A DNA stretch of 64,000 bases from Rubrivivax sp. A210 (GCF_904426505.1 NZ_CAJGBN010000023.1:397473-461472); one strand, 5' to 3'; numbered from the stretch's first letter, positions 18,771 to 33,098 are shown. The notes: generated by a model from the letters alone, not told the origin. A program made the numbers and translations.

Positions 18771-20921
18771 TCAGGCTTTGAGGAACTCGGCCCGGCCCGC
18801 CAGCCAGCGCTGCACCTGGGCTTCGGCCACCTCGGGCCGCTCGCGCAGCAGGCGCGGCGCCTCGGCGCGGGCGCGCTGCAGCAAGGCGTCGTCGGCGGCC
18901 AGGTCGGCAAAGCGCAGCAGCGCGTCGCCGCTCTGGCGCGCGCCCATGAACTCACCCGGGCCGCGGATCTCGAGATCGCGGCGCGCGATCTCGAAGCCGT
19001 CGGAGGTTTCGGCCATGGTGCGCAGCCGCGCCTTGCCGGTGGGCGACAGCGGCCCGGTGAAGAGCAGCACGCAGACGCTGGCGGTGGCGCCGCGGCCCAC
19101 GCGCCCGCGCAGCTGGTGCAGCTGGGCGAGGCCGAAGCGCTCGGCGTGCTCGATCACCATCAGGCTGGCGTTCGGCACGTCGACGCCGACCTCGATCACC
19201 GTGGTGGCCACCAGCAGCTGCGTCTGGCCCGCCGTGAAGCCGGCCATCACCGCCGCCTTCTCGGCCGCCCTCATGCGGCCGTGCAACAGGGCCACGTTGA
19301 CGCCCGGCAGCGCCGCTGCCAGCTCGGCATGGGTGGCGGTGGCGTTCTGCAGGTCCAGGTGTTCGCTCTCTTCCACCAGCGGGCAGACCCAATAGACCTG
19401 CCGCCCCTGCGCCACCTCGTCGCGGATGCGCCCGATCACCTGGGCCCGCTTGGCGTCGGCGAAGACCTTGGTCAGCACCGGCGTGCGGCCGGGCGGCAGC
19501 TCGTCCAGCGTGCTCACCGCCAGGTCGGCGAAGTAGCTCATCGCCAGCGTGCGCGGTATGGGCGTGGCGCTCATCATGAGGAGGTGGGGTTCGAGATGCG
19601 GGCCCCCAGGCTCCGGCTGCGCCTCCGCCACCCCCCGAGGGGGCTGTGCCGGCTTGGGGCGGCCCGGCGCCGGCACGGCCTGCCGCTCGAGCTTCTGCCG
19701 CAACGCCAGGCGCTGGGCGACGCCGAAGCGGTGCTGCTCGTCCACCACCGCCAGGCCCAGGCGCGCAAAGGCCACGTCGTGCTGGATCACCGCGTGCGTG
19801 CCCACCACCAGCAGGGCCTCGCCCGAGGCCACCTGCTCGACCATCTTCTGGCGTGCCTTGCCCTTGCGGCTGCCGCTGAGCCAGGCGGTGGTGATGCCCA
19901 GCGGCGCCAGCCAGCCCACCAGCTTGCGGAAATGCTGCTCGGCCAGGATTTCGGTGGGCGCCATCAGCGCGCACTGCCAGCCGGCGTCCATGGCCACCGC
20001 GGCGGCGAGTGCCGCCACCACGGTCTTGCCCGAGCCCACATCGCCCTGCAGCAGGCGGTGCATGGGCTGGGCGAGTGCGAGATCGGCGCCGATCTCGGCC
20101 ACCACGCGCTGCTGCGCGCCGGTCAGCGCAAAGGGCAGGGCCGCACGCAGCCGGAATGCCAGGCCATCCTCATGCGGCGCCAGCGCGGGCGCCGCCAGCC
20201 GCGCCCGCGCCGCCTGGGCCTGGCGCTGGGCGAGCTGCTGGGCCAGCAGTTCCTCGAACTTCAGCCGCTGCCAGGCCGGGTGGCTGTGGTCCTCGATGGC
20301 GGCCAGCGGCGTGCCGGGCGGCGGCTGGTGCAGCAGCTGCAGCGCCTCGCGCAGGCTGGGCAGGCCGGTGGGCAAGGTCGCGGGCGGCAGGATCTCGGCC
20401 AGCGGCGCGCGTGCCAGCGCCGAGGCCACGGCCTTGCGCAGATAGGCCTGGGGCAGCGCGGCGCTGGCCGGATAGACCGGCGTCAGCGCCTGCGGCAGCG
20501 GCGCATCGGGCGCCACGGCGCGGAACTCGGGATGCACCATCTCGCGCCCGAAAAAGCCGCCGCGCAGCTCGCCGCGCGCACGCACGCACTGGCCCGGCGC
20601 CAGCGCCTTCTGCTGCGCCGGGTAGAAGTGCAGCAGGCGCAGCACCAGCTCGCCGCTCTCGTCGGCCAGGTACACGACGAGCTGGCGCCGCGCCCGCGTC
20701 TCGACGCGGCTGTCCCGCACCACGCCCTGCACCTGGCCCACCTCGCCCTCGCGCAGGCTGGCGATGGGCACGAGCCGCGTCTCGTCCTCGTAGCGCATGG
20801 GCAGGTGCAGCGCGAGATCGATGTCGCACGCCAGGCCCAGCTTGCGCAGGGCGCGGGCTGGGCCTGAAAGCGGTTGGAGCGAGGGCTTCGCGCCCTCTGC
20901 GGGCGCCGGGGTGGGCGGCAT
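18771..20921 (-). CDS. recG: ATP-dependent DNA helicase RecG
   Basis: The 716-residue protein has the wedge/OB domain (about 60-160), helicase motif I '[14 protein letters not shown]', motif II '[10 protein letters not shown]', motif III '[13 protein letters not shown]', and motifs V and VI '[13 protein letters not shown]' and 'QLRGRVGRG'. RecG remodels stalled forks and Holliday junctions. Unusually, a Pro/Gly-rich stretch of about 34 residues (about 410-443) separates motif II from motif III, where other RecG proteins have only a short linker; the DNA encoding it looks like a repeat element. ATG 20921 gives the usual N-terminus. It is divergent from queA with 51 bp between. Confidence 0.95.
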   Translation of the reverse strand: MPPTPAPAEGAKPSLQPLSGPARALRKLGLACDIDLALHLPMRYEDETRLVPIASLREGEVGQVQGVVRDSRVETRARRQLVVYLADESGELVLRLLHFYPAQQKALAPGQCVRARGELRGGFFGREMVHPEFRAVAPDAPLPQALTPVYPASAALPQAYLRKAVASALARAPLAEILPPATLPTGLPSLREALQLLHQPPPGTPLAAIEDHSHPAWQRLKFEELLAQQLAQRQAQAARARLAAPALAPHEDGLAFRLRAALPFALTGAQQRVVAEIGADLALAQPMHRLLQGDVGSGKTVVAALAAAVAMDAGWQCALMAPTEILAEQHFRKLVGWLAPLGITTAWLSGSRKGKARQKMVEQVASGEALLVVGTHAVIQHDVAFARLGLAVVDEQHRFGVAQRLALRQKLERQAVPAPGRPKPAQPPRGVAEAQPEPGGPHLEPHLLMMSATPIPRTLAMSYFADLAVSTLDELPPGRTPVLTKVFADAKRAQVIGRIRDEVAQGRQVYWVCPLVEESEHLDLQNATATHAELAAALPGVNVALLHGRMRAAEKAAVMAGFTAGQTQLLVATTVIEVGVDVPNASLMVIEHAERFGLAQLHQLRGRVGRGATASVCVLLFTGPLSPTGKARLRTMAETSDGFEIARRDLEIRGPGEFMGARQSGDALLRFADLAADDALLQRARAEAPRLLRERPEVAEAQVQRWLAGRAEFLKA
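19597..19681. repeat. Repeat-like palindromic element inside recG
   Basis: A segment holding 'GGCCCCCAGGCTCCGGCTGC', then CCCCCCGAGGGGGC (19631-19644) and 'TTGGGGCGGCCCGGC' lies in frame within recG. Similar C-rich/G-rich blocks are, from memory, frequent between genes in Rubrivivax- and Comamonadaceae-type genomes. It encodes the non-conserved Pro-rich linker between helicase motifs II and III. No second copy was seen in this window. Confidence 0.5.
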
Positions 20922-20972
20922 GGAACAATTTTGCGTCCCCCAGCTCCCTCCCAGGCCGGTCCAGCCTGTCGC

Positions 20973-22028
20973 ATGAAGAACCAAGCCTCATCCCCCCGCG
21001 CCTACGGCGTGGAAGATTTCGATTTCGAGCTGCCGCCCGAGCTCATCGCCCAGCACCCGGCGCCCGAGCGCAGCGGCTCGCGCCTGCTCGACGGCCGCGG
21101 CGCGCTGCCGGTGGACCGCGTGTTCCGCGAGCTGCCCGGCCTGCTGCGCGCCGGCGACCTGCTGGTCTTCAACGACACCCGCGTCATCAAGGCGCGGCTG
21201 CACGGCGAGAAGCTGGCCACCGGCGGCGCGGTCGAGGCCCTGGTCGAGCGTGTCCTGCCCGGCCATGAGGTCTGGGCCCACCTGCGCGCCAGCAAGTCGC
21301 CGCGCGCCGGCTCGGTCGTGCGTTTTGCCGACGCCTTCGACGCCGAGGTGCTGGGCCGCGCCGGGCCCGAGGCCGCCCTCTTCCACCTGCGCTTTCCGGC
21401 CGATCCGCTGGCCCTCCTGCAAGCCCACGGCCATGTGCCGCTGCCGCCCTACATCAGCCACGCCGACGAGGCCGATGACGAGGCGCGCTACCAGACCGTG
21501 TTCGCCGCCCGCCCCGGCGCGGTGGCCGCGCCCACCGCGGCGCTGCACTTCGACGAGGCCGTGCTGCAGGCGCTGCAGTCCGCCGGCGTGGCGCGCGCTG
21601 CAGTGACGCTGCACGTGGGCGCCGGCACCTTCCAGCCGGTGCGCGCGGCGAGCATCGCCGGGCACCGCATGCACAGCGAGTGGTTCGAGGTGGGCGCTGA
21701 CACGGTGGCCGCCATCACCGCCACACGCGCCGCCGGTGGCCGCATCGTCGCCGCCGGCACCACCACCGTGCGCGCCCTCGAATCAGCGGCGCGCGCTGGC
21801 GCGCTGCAGGCCTGCTGCGGCGAGACCGACATCTTCATCACGCCCGGCTTTGATTTTCGCGTCGTCGATATGCTGGTCACCAACTTCCACCTGCCGCGCA
21901 GCACCCTCCTGATGCTGGTGAGCGCCTTCGCCGGTTATGAGCAGGTGATGGCGCTCTACCGCCACGCGGTGGAGTCGCGCTACCGCTTCTTCAGCTATGG
22001 CGACGCCATGCTGCTGCAGCGCGCCTGA
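20973..22028 (+). CDS. queA: tRNA preQ1(34) S-adenosylmethionine ribosyltransferase-isomerase QueA
   Basis: The 351-residue protein matches QueA throughout: '[14 protein letters not shown]' near the N-terminus, '[14 protein letters not shown]', 'PLPPYI' and 'RYQTVFA', '[12 protein letters not shown]', '[11 protein letters not shown]' and the late '[17 protein letters not shown]'. It transfers the ribosyl part of SAM to preQ1 in tRNA to make epoxyqueuosine. The next pathway partner in this window, tgt, lies about 3.7 kb downstream on the same strand, separated by two envelope-protein genes. ATG 20973 precedes the conserved start and is preferred to upstream in-frame starts inside the recG gap. 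Confidence 0.95.
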   Translation: MKNQASSPRAYGVEDFDFELPPELIAQHPAPERSGSRLLDGRGALPVDRVFRELPGLLRAGDLLVFNDTRVIKARLHGEKLATGGAVEALVERVLPGHEVWAHLRASKSPRAGSVVRFADAFDAEVLGRAGPEAALFHLRFPADPLALLQAHGHVPLPPYISHADEADDEARYQTVFAARPGAVAAPTAALHFDEAVLQALQSAGVARAAVTLHVGAGTFQPVRAASIAGHRMHSEWFEVGADTVAAITATRAAGGRIVAAGTTTVRALESAARAGALQACCGETDIFITPGFDFRVVDMLVTNFHLPRSTLLMLVSAFAGYEQVMALYRHAVESRYRFFSYGDAMLLQRA

Positions 22029-22190
22029 TCCGGCGAAGAAGTCACGAATTGCAGGCCCAATTCCACGCCATTCGCGAGGTTTTACGAAATAGAGTTCTGC
22101 ACCCCCCTGAATGAGTGCTCCAGCCCCGCGGCAATAAGGCTGCGCCGGCTTGACTCAGGGCGCCGTTTTGGGGTAGGGCAGGAGAAGTTA

Positions 22191-24626
22191 ATGCGAGTGC
22201 GTAGTCTTTCGGTTCTGGCATCCGCCGCATTGCTCGCGGCCTGCGGCGGTGGCGGTGGGGGCGGCGTGACCGCCGACGCGAGCGCGGCCAAGGTCACGCT
22301 CAGCGGCTCGGCGGTGAAGGGCCCGATGGCCAAGGCCGAGGTCGGCATCTACGCCGTGGGCGCCGACGGCAAGCCGGCTGGCACCGCCCTGGTCACCACC
22401 GAGACCGGCGACGACGGCAGCTACTCGATCACCTTCGACGGTCTCAAGGACCAGCCTTATGTGGTGATCGTCAAGGCCAAGGCCGGCACGACCCACCGCG
22501 ACGAGGCCACCGGCGTCGCCCAGGCCCTGCCCGACGGTTTCCAGATGCGCGCCCTGGTGATACCTGCGGCCGCCGGCACCCAGACCACCAGTGCCACCGT
22601 CACGCCCTTCAGCGAACTCGAGGTGGCGGCGGCCGAGAAGGCCACTGGTGGCATCTCGGTGACCAATGCGCGCCAGGCCGAATCCACCGTGCAGCAGATG
22701 CTGGGCTTCGACCCCAAGAAGGTTGCGGCCAAGACCACCACCAGCGCCGAGAGCGAAGACGAGAAGAAGCTCGCCGTGCTGCTGACCGCCGTGTCCAAGC
22801 TGGCCAAGGACGGCAAGCTGGGCTGCGACACCGCGGCCGACGGCGGCGCAAAGACCAAGTGCGTGGTCGAGAAGCTGCGCGATGCCTCGCACAAGGACTC
22901 GATCAAGCTCGGCGACGACGACGACAGCACGGCGTCCGAGCTGAAGACGGCCATCGACGATGTGCTGGCCGACGACAACCTCAAGGGCACCGTCGACCCG
23001 TCCACGATGACCGCGGTGCAGGGCAATCTGGGCTGCACCACCACCTGCGAGGCGGCGCCTGTGAGCACGCTCACCGCCATCGCCGCCACGCGCAAGCTCT
23101 TCACCGACATCGCGGCCGACTGGCGCACCTTGTTCAGCAGCGGCGGCGCCAGCGCCATCGCCACCGGCGCGACCAATGCGCAGGCCTTCAGGTTCGTCAG
23201 CGAGATGCCCAAGCTGCAGCAGCCGGTCGACACCATGCTGTCCGACACCCAGGTGATGGTGATGGGCATCGACCTCTTCAAGAGCTACACCTCCGGCCAG
23301 CCCGGCACCGGCCGCGGCGAGGGCCGCGGCAGCGTGCCCAGCAATGCGCCGTTCGCCTTCTTCAACCTGGCGGCGCGCGGCTGCACGCTGTACCAGGACG
23401 CGGCCACCTCGGTGGTGGCCACCGCGCCGGCCAATGCCAACTTCATAGGCTGCAGCTCGCGCTTCTACGCACGCCAGGAAACCATCGCCACGGGCGTGCG
23501 CAACACCTACTACCGCCACGGCTTCACCATCACGCCCAATCTCGATGGCAGCTTTGGCTGGGCGAGCCGGGCGCGCGAGACGATCGAGGAGTGCAGCGCC
23601 GGCGCGTGCGTGCAGGTGGCCAACAACGCGCTGCAAACCAACGCCGTCACCGGCACGATGACCCCCACCATTTCGGCGGCCGGCCAGCCCACCGCGGTGG
23701 CCATCACCGGCGAGCTGCCGGCGGCCTTCGCGCGTGATGGCTTTGCTGCCGGCAGCTATGTGCTCGCCAACGACAAGCACAGCATTGCCATCAATGCCAC
23801 CGCCGCCACCGATGCCGCCAGCGGCGCCTTTACCGGCCTCACGCTGACCGGCAGCTTCGACGGCAAGGACGCCGCCGGTGCCACCACGGCCAGCCTGGCC
23901 ATCAAGACCGGCAAGCTGACCACCATCCCGGTGGCCTATGACGGCTTCGGCAACGCGGTCGCCCCCGGTGCCCCGGGCGCTGTCGCCGGCAGCAGCGGCT
24001 TCGAGCCCGGCGGCTTCGAGCTCGATCTGGTTCTGGCCACCGCCGGCGCCAAGTTCGAGGGCATCTTCGCGGCCAGCGAGACGCTGTGGGACAAGTCGCG
24101 CAGCGTGCCCCTGCCCACCAAGCTCAGCTTCAAGGGCATCCTCAGCACCATCGAAGCCGGTGTCACCACCGATTTCCTGACCGGCACCTTCACCGCCACC
24201 GCCAGCGGCTGGACCGACTTCGACGCCACCCAGCCGCAGCTCGCCACCAACCGCTACACCCAGGCCGTCAGCCTGGTGGGTACTGCCACCGCGCCCGGCC
24301 GGCCGCAGCTCGAGCTGAGCTTTGGCGCCCAGCTGCAGACCAACAACCAGCAGGGCCAGGCGCTGGGCACTTCGCTGCAGTACCGCAGCGTGGTGGCCGG
24401 CGTGGCGCGCACCGTGGTCGCCATCACCGGCTCGCCCGATGCCGCCGGTGAGATCAACCGCTTCACGCTCACCGAAGCCTCGGCCAACCTGGCCATGAGC
24501 TGGGTGGGTGGCGCGACGACCATCTCGCTCACCAGCGGTGGCGTCGAGATCGGCGTGCTGGACGTCGGCCGCCGGCTGATCACCTTCAAGGACCACACCA
24601 GCATGTCGCTGGATCTGGGCCTGTGA
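22191..24626 (+). CDS. Large lipoprotein with poly-Gly linker, function unknown
   Basis: The 811-residue protein begins with a lipoprotein signal peptide; the lipobox 'LLAAC' puts the lipidated Cys at residue 18, followed directly by a run of Gly residues. After that comes a carboxypeptidase-regulatory/Ig-like unit with 'GSAVKGPMAKAEV' (about residues 37-52) and a long body rich in Ala, Thr and Gly with alternating beta-strand pattern. Paired Cys residues occur near 210-225 and 280-290. It is probably attached to the outer membrane. The neighbouring envelope gene overlaps its stop by 4 bp (GTGA). No enzymatic motif was recognised. Confidence 0.75.
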   Translation: MRVRSLSVLASAALLAACGGGGGGGVTADASAAKVTLSGSAVKGPMAKAEVGIYAVGADGKPAGTALVTTETGDDGSYSITFDGLKDQPYVVIVKAKAGTTHRDEATGVAQALPDGFQMRALVIPAAAGTQTTSATVTPFSELEVAAAEKATGGISVTNARQAESTVQQMLGFDPKKVAAKTTTSAESEDEKKLAVLLTAVSKLAKDGKLGCDTAADGGAKTKCVVEKLRDASHKDSIKLGDDDDSTASELKTAIDDVLADDNLKGTVDPSTMTAVQGNLGCTTTCEAAPVSTLTAIAATRKLFTDIAADWRTLFSSGGASAIATGATNAQAFRFVSEMPKLQQPVDTMLSDTQVMVMGIDLFKSYTSGQPGTGRGEGRGSVPSNAPFAFFNLAARGCTLYQDAATSVVATAPANANFIGCSSRFYARQETIATGVRNTYYRHGFTITPNLDGSFGWASRARETIEECSAGACVQVANNALQTNAVTGTMTPTISAAGQPTAVAITGELPAAFARDGFAAGSYVLANDKHSIAINATAATDAASGAFTGLTLTGSFDGKDAAGATTASLAIKTGKLTTIPVAYDGFGNAVAPGAPGAVAGSSGFEPGGFELDLVLATAGAKFEGIFAASETLWDKSRSVPLPTKLSFKGILSTIEAGVTTDFLTGTFTATASGWTDFDATQPQLATNRYTQAVSLVGTATAPGRPQLELSFGAQLQTNNQQGQALGTSLQYRSVVAGVARTVVAITGSPDAAGEINRFTLTEASANLAMSWVGGATTISLTSGGVEIGVLDVGRRLITFKDHTSMSLDLGL

Positions 24627-25717
24627 AAGTGCGCGCGGCGGCGTGGGCCGCTGCCGCGCTGCTCGCCCTGTCCGCCCGCGCGGCGGACGGCGCGGCGCCA
24701 GTGAGCTGGACGCTGGCGCTGTCGTCGCAATGGCACGCTGACGCCCTCACCCTGGCCAGGCTGGGCGACGAGGACGCCGGCCTGCTGCAGCCACGCCGCG
24801 GCCGCAACCTCGCCTACATCGACGACGAGGCGCGGCTGTCGCGGCGCCAGGGCGACTGGACCTGGTCGCTGCTGGCACGCAGCCACGCCACCCTGGTGGC
24901 CACTGACCAGGCGCTGGAGCTGGCCGGCCTGCTGGCGCGCGGCGAGCGCGCCAGCGCCGACCAGCACTGGCAGGCCGATGTGCGCCTGCGCGCGCTGGCC
25001 GGCGCCGGCATCGCGCTGGCGCACGACGGCGCCCTGGGCGGCGGCTGGCGCTGGCAGGGCGAGGCCCAGCTGCTGCGCCTGAGCCAGTGGCGCGAGCGCC
25101 GCATCCAGGGCACGGTCGACTTTGCCGCGGCGGCCTCGCAATACAGCTTCGACCTGCGCTCCGACGAGCTCGGCAACCGACTCGACTTTCCCTTCCGCGA
25201 GCCTTTCGCGCCTGCCGGCGCGGCCCTGCTGCTCGCGGCCGGCCTGGCCTGGGAAGGCACCGGCGCCTGGGCCGAGGCCGGCCTGCGCGACGGCGGCTGG
25301 CTCAGCTGGCGCGGCGTGCCGCAGCAGGCCCAGGTTCTGAACACCGACACCCGGGCCGTCGATGGCGACGGCTTCATCGTCTACCGGCCGCTGCTGCAGG
25401 GGCAGGATTCGCAGCAGGGGCGGCGCGAGCGCTGGCCCTGGCGTGGCCGGCTGGCCGGCGGTGCCCGCCTGGCCGACGGCCAGCGCCTGGGCCTGGCCCT
25501 CGATGCCGTGCCCGGCTTCGGCGTGCTGTCGGCGCTGCAGTGGCACAGGCCGGCGGCGGGCGCGGTGCCGGCGCTGGGCCTGCAATGGCGGTTGCACGAG
25601 CGCCGCCTGACCCTGAGCGCCGCCTGGGGTGGCCTCACGCTGAGCGCCGGTGCCGACCGGCTGGGTGCGGGCATGCGCTCGCGCGAACTGGCGCTGGGCT
25701 ACCGCCTCGCTTTTTGA
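24623..25717 (+). CDS. Exported envelope protein, possible outer-membrane beta-barrel
   Basis: The 364-residue protein has a signal peptide (about residues 1-20, ending 'LSARA') and a body of short amphipathic stretches such as 'WRWQGEAQLLRLSQW', 'TGAWAEAGLRDGGWL' and 'LGLALDAVPGFGVLSALQW'. It ends in Phe ('LGYRLAF'), the classical terminal signature of outer-membrane beta-barrels. GTG 24623 overlaps the stop of the upstream lipoprotein (GTGA), so the two are translated together and may work as an outer-membrane pair. I do not recognise a family. Confidence 0.65.
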   Translation: MKVRAAAWAAAALLALSARAADGAAPVSWTLALSSQWHADALTLARLGDEDAGLLQPRRGRNLAYIDDEARLSRRQGDWTWSLLARSHATLVATDQALELAGLLARGERASADQHWQADVRLRALAGAGIALAHDGALGGGWRWQGEAQLLRLSQWRERRIQGTVDFAAAASQYSFDLRSDELGNRLDFPFREPFAPAGAALLLAAGLAWEGTGAWAEAGLRDGGWLSWRGVPQQAQVLNTDTRAVDGDGFIVYRPLLQGQDSQQGRRERWPWRGRLAGGARLADGQRLGLALDAVPGFGVLSALQWHRPAAGAVPALGLQWRLHERRLTLSAAWGGLTLSAGADRLGAGMRSRELALGYRLAF

Positions 25718-29868
<4,151 letters not shown>

Positions 29869-29875
29869 GGGCGCC

Positions 29876-30349
29876 CTACTCGACCATCACCCAGGGATCG
29901 AGCGTGATGTCCTTGCCGCCGGCAATCGGCACCACCTTGACGTTGTATTTGAAGCAGGCGCCGCGCGCCGGCTTGCCCACCTTCTCGCACTGGAACTCGG
30001 CGCCGTAGGCGCGCGGCTTGCAGTTCCTGAAGACCTCGGCCGGGTCGGGGTAGCTGGTGCATCCTATGGCGGCGGGGCGCTGGGCGTCCTTGGCGACGGG
30101 CATGAAGACGATGCCGTCGTCGGGGAAAACATAGCCGGCGGGCTCGCTGCCGAAGACCCAGCGCACGGCGCCGTTGGCGGCGAAGACGATGGCCGGGTCG
30201 TCGGGCACCTTGATCACGCCGTCGAAGACGTTGACGCCGATGGTGCGCGTGCTGACCGACGGCCGCGGCGGCGTCTTTTCCAGGTGCAGCGCGCAGCCAC
30301 CCAGGGCCAGCACCACCGTGCTTAGCATCAGCAGCGTAGCTTTCCTCAT
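29876..30349 (-). CDS. Small putative lipoprotein
   Basis: The 157-residue protein begins with a short basic N-terminus and hydrophobic segment, then a lipobox 'LALGGC' placing the lipidated Cys at residue 19. The mature part is small and contains four more Cys residues ('AIGCTSYP', 'NCKPRAYG', 'FQCEKV', 'ACFKYN'), which could form disulfides in the periplasm. No family was recognised. It is convergent with the cyclase-ATPase gene, seven bases apart, and precedes rlmJ's stop on the same strand with a 107-bp gap in which no element was identified. Confidence 0.7.
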   Translation of the reverse strand: MRKATLLMLSTVVLALGGCALHLEKTPPRPSVSTRTIGVNVFDGVIKVPDDPAIVFAANGAVRWVFGSEPAGYVFPDDGIVFMPVAKDAQRPAAIGCTSYPDPAEVFRNCKPRAYGAEFQCEKVGKPARGACFKYNVKVVPIAGGKDITLDPWVMVE

Positions 30350-30456
30350 CGCATTCTCCCGTTCCTTGGTTGCTTGGCCGGGTTCGGCCGGTCGCCGATC
30401 ATGGCGCGCGGCCCCGCCGCTGTGAACCCCCGCCGTCGCGACGACCCGCCCGCGCC

Positions 30457-31314
30457 TCAGGCCGAGGCCGAGCGCTCGAGCGCACTCTTGGCGCCGTCGT
30501 ACTGGGCCAGCGTGCGCGCCAGGAAGGGCAGCACCGGCTGCAGCTCGCCATGCAGGGTGTGGGGCGGATTGGCGACGAAGACGCTGCTGCCCATCATGCC
30601 GAAGCCCCGCTCATCGGGCTGGGCCACGGTCAGGCGCGCCAGCAGCCAGCCCTTCTTGCCGCCGCTGTCGGCGGCGGCCTTCAGGCGCGGCGGCAGCTGC
30701 GTGGCCTCGATCAGCGCCACCTGCGGCAGCCAGACGATGACCACCGCCTCGGGGAAGCGCTCGAGCGCCTCGCGCACGGCGGCCAGGGTGCGCGCGTAGT
30801 CGGTCTTGATCTCGTAGGGCGGGTCGATCAGCACCACGCCGCGGCGTGTGGGCGGCGGCAGGTGCGACTTGAGCGCGCCGAAGCCGTCGCTCATCTTCAC
30901 CTCGACGCCCGGCGTCTCGCCCAGGTAGCTGGCCAGGATCTTGTAGTCGGTGGGGTGGATCTCGTGCAGGCGCAGCTGGTCCTGCGGTCGCATCAGCGTC
31001 TGGGCGATGGCCGGCGAGCCGGGATACTGGATCAGGCCCTTGCCGCCGTTGAAGCCGCGCACCAGGGCCACCAGCTCGGCCAGCGGTGGCGGCAGGTCGG
31101 CGTGGTCCCACAGCCGGCCTATGCCCTGCTCGAACTCGCCGCGCTTCTTGGCATAGTCGCCCTGCAGCGAATAGCCGCCGGCGCCGGCATGGGTGTCGAC
31201 GCAGCGCCAGCCCTTGTCCTTGAGGTTCATGTGTTGCAGCACGAGCATCAGCACGAGGTGCTTGAGCACGTCGGCATGGTTGCCGGCGTGGAAGGCGTGG
31301 CGGTAGGCGAGCAT
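30457..31314 (-). CDS. rlmJ: 23S rRNA (adenine-2030-N6)-methyltransferase RlmJ
   Basis: The 285-residue protein begins 'MLAYRHAFHAGNHADVLKH', as RlmJ does. It carries the SAM-binding 'CVDTHAGAGGYSL' and the catalytic 'DPPY' (in 'VVLIDPPYEIKTDY'), typical of N6-adenine methyltransferases. The enzyme methylates A2030 of 23S rRNA. ATG 31314 starts the conserved N-terminus; in-frame upstream starts would extend into the divergent AbrB-type gene. The gap to that divergent gene is 43 bp. Confidence 0.93.
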   Translation of the reverse strand: MLAYRHAFHAGNHADVLKHLVLMLVLQHMNLKDKGWRCVDTHAGAGGYSLQGDYAKKRGEFEQGIGRLWDHADLPPPLAELVALVRGFNGGKGLIQYPGSPAIAQTLMRPQDQLRLHEIHPTDYKILASYLGETPGVEVKMSDGFGALKSHLPPPTRRGVVLIDPPYEIKTDYARTLAAVREALERFPEAVVIVWLPQVALIEATQLPPRLKAAADSGGKKGWLLARLTVAQPDERGFGMMGSSVFVANPPHTLHGELQPVLPFLARTLAQYDGAKSALERSASA

Positions 31315-31357
31315 GGCGCGACTGTGCCACGTCGGCGGCTGCGCTAACCTCCGCCGC

Positions 31358-32413
31358 ATGCCGCCATCGCCCGACATCTTGGCGCGCGCCGGTCTGACCG
31401 TTGCGCTGGCCCTGGCCGCCGCGCTGGGCGCCGAGCGGGCGCACCTGCCACTGCCCTGGATGATCGGGCCGCTGCTGGCCACCGCCACCTGCTGCGTCGC
31501 CGGCGTGCGCCTGGTGGGCTCGACGCGGCTGCGCAATGCCGGCCTGGTGGCCATCGGCATCGCGCTGGGCCTGTACTTCACGCCCGCGGTGCTGGGCCTG
31601 GTGCTGCAGCTGGCGCCGGCCCTGGCCCTGGGCGTGGCCTGGGCGCTGTTGCTGGGCTACGGCTTCTACCGCTTTCTGCTGCACACCAACGGCGGCGACA
31701 AGGCCACGGCCTATTTCGCGGCGGCCATTGGCGGCGCGTCAGAGATGGCACTGCTGGCCGAGCGCCACGGCGGCCGCGTCGATCGCGTCGCGGCGGCGCA
31801 TTCGCTGCGCGTGCTGATGGTGGTGGTGCTCATCCCTTTCGGCACCCAGTGGGCCGGCGTACATGGCGTCGATACCAGCGTGCCGGCTGTACACGAGCTG
31901 CGCCCTGTCGGGCTCGTGCTGTTGCTGGCCGCCGCGGCGGGCGGCGTGGCCTTGCTGCACCGGCTGGGCGCGCCCAACCCCTGGGTGCTGGGTTCGCTGC
32001 TGGTGACATCGGCACTGACCGGCGCCGGCGTCGAGCTTTCGGCGTTGCCGCGCGAGGCCAGCAATGCCGGCCAGCTCTTCATCGGCATCGCGCTGGGCAC
32101 GCGCTTCACGCCGCAATCGGTGCGCGCGGCGCCGCGCTGGCTGGCCAGCGTGGTGGCAGGCACGCTGGCGATGATCGCGCTGACGCTGGGTTTCGCGTGG
32201 TTACTGGCGCATGCCACTGCGCTGCACCCGGCCACCGTCTTCCTGGCCACGGCGCCGGGCGGCATTGCCGAGATGTGCATCACCGCCAAGGTGCTGCAGC
32301 TGGGCGTGCCGGTGGTCACCGCCTTTCAGGTGCTGCGCTATGCCGCGGTGCTGACGCTCACCGCGCCGCTGTACCGGCGGGAGCTCGGGCGCGGAACAGC
32401 TCGCGCAGATTGA
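31358..32413 (+). CDS. AbrB-family membrane protein
   Basis: The 351-residue protein is predicted to have about ten membrane helices in two repeated halves. Family signatures include 'LPLPWMIGPLLATA' and the repeated 'GIALGLYFTP' and 'GIALGTRFTP', with 'ATAPGGIAEMCITAKVL' near the end. AbrB-type membrane proteins (unrelated to the Bacillus regulator of the same name) are poorly characterised; some are linked to ammonia or small-molecule handling. ATG 31358 starts just before the first helix, and an upstream in-frame start lies in the rlmJ promoter region. The 3' end overlaps the MOSC gene by 56 bp, tail to tail. Confidence 0.78.
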   Translation: MPPSPDILARAGLTVALALAAALGAERAHLPLPWMIGPLLATATCCVAGVRLVGSTRLRNAGLVAIGIALGLYFTPAVLGLVLQLAPALALGVAWALLLGYGFYRFLLHTNGGDKATAYFAAAIGGASEMALLAERHGGRVDRVAAAHSLRVLMVVVLIPFGTQWAGVHGVDTSVPAVHELRPVGLVLLLAAAAGGVALLHRLGAPNPWVLGSLLVTSALTGAGVELSALPREASNAGQLFIGIALGTRFTPQSVRAAPRWLASVVAGTLAMIALTLGFAWLLAHATALHPATVFLATAPGGIAEMCITAKVLQLGVPVVTAFQVLRYAAVLTLTAPLYRRELGRGTARAD

Positions 32414-32939
32414 CCTCTCGCGGCCCGGGCTCGAGCCTGATCGCGTCGCCCGCGCTCAGCGTGCCCGGCTCCAGCACGGCCAGATAGGCGCCGCTGAAGC
32501 CCGACTGCGCCATCAGCTTCACGGCCTGGGCAAAGCCCATCGCGGCGGCGAACTTGTTGCACGGCAGGCGCGGTTCGCTCACCGCCAGCACGCAGCCGGG
32601 CAGCACCAGGCGGTCGCCGATCCACAAGTCCTGCTCCAGCAGGCCCTGCAGAAGCAGGTTCTCGCCCAGCAGGCCGGGTGGCGGCGGCGCGTCCCAGGCG
32701 GCGGCGCCGGCCTGGGCACGCACCGTCTGCCAGAACGGCAGGTGCTCGCTCGGGTAGGCATAGACCGCCTTGGCCAGGCCGCCATGCACCGTGAGATCGG
32801 CCTGCTCGTCGCCGGCCAGGCCCAGCGGGTACACCGCCACCGGGCCGGCAACCGGGCTCTTGGCGATGGCGGTGAGCACGGCGTGGCCGGCCATCAGGCG
32901 GCTGCGCGCGGCGCCGATGCAGACTTGCAGAATCTTCAT
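32358..32939 (-). CDS. MOSC-domain protein (YiiM-like)
   Basis: The 193-residue protein has the beta-strand MOSC fold, with 'GLAGDEQADLTVHGGLAKAVYAYP' (about residues 40-63) and the conserved Cys in 'SEPRLPCNKFAA' (Cys127 region), the residue typical of MOSC proteins handling molybdenum-cofactor sulfur. The closest known type is YiiM, involved in 6-hydroxylaminopurine detoxification with molybdopterin. No other molybdenum gene is nearby. Its 3' end overlaps the convergent AbrB-type gene. Confidence 0.82.
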   Translation of the reverse strand: MKILQVCIGAARSRLMAGHAVLTAIAKSPVAGPVAVYPLGLAGDEQADLTVHGGLAKAVYAYPSEHLPFWQTVRAQAGAAAWDAPPPPGLLGENLLLQGLLEQDLWIGDRLVLPGCVLAVSEPRLPCNKFAAAMGFAQAVKLMAQSGFSGAYLAVLEPGTLSAGDAIRLEPGPREVNLRELFRARAPAGTAAR

Positions 32940-33098
32940 TCCATCCTCGCTTTTCCGGCCGCAGCTTAGGCGCAGCTCCCACCCTGCGCCATCCTGACGG
33001 CCCGGGAAGTGCCCGGCATCGGGCCATGCCGAATCTGCATAACCCAGGTCGTGGCGGTGGTTACGGCGTGATTACATTGCCGCGACAATGATGACCCC

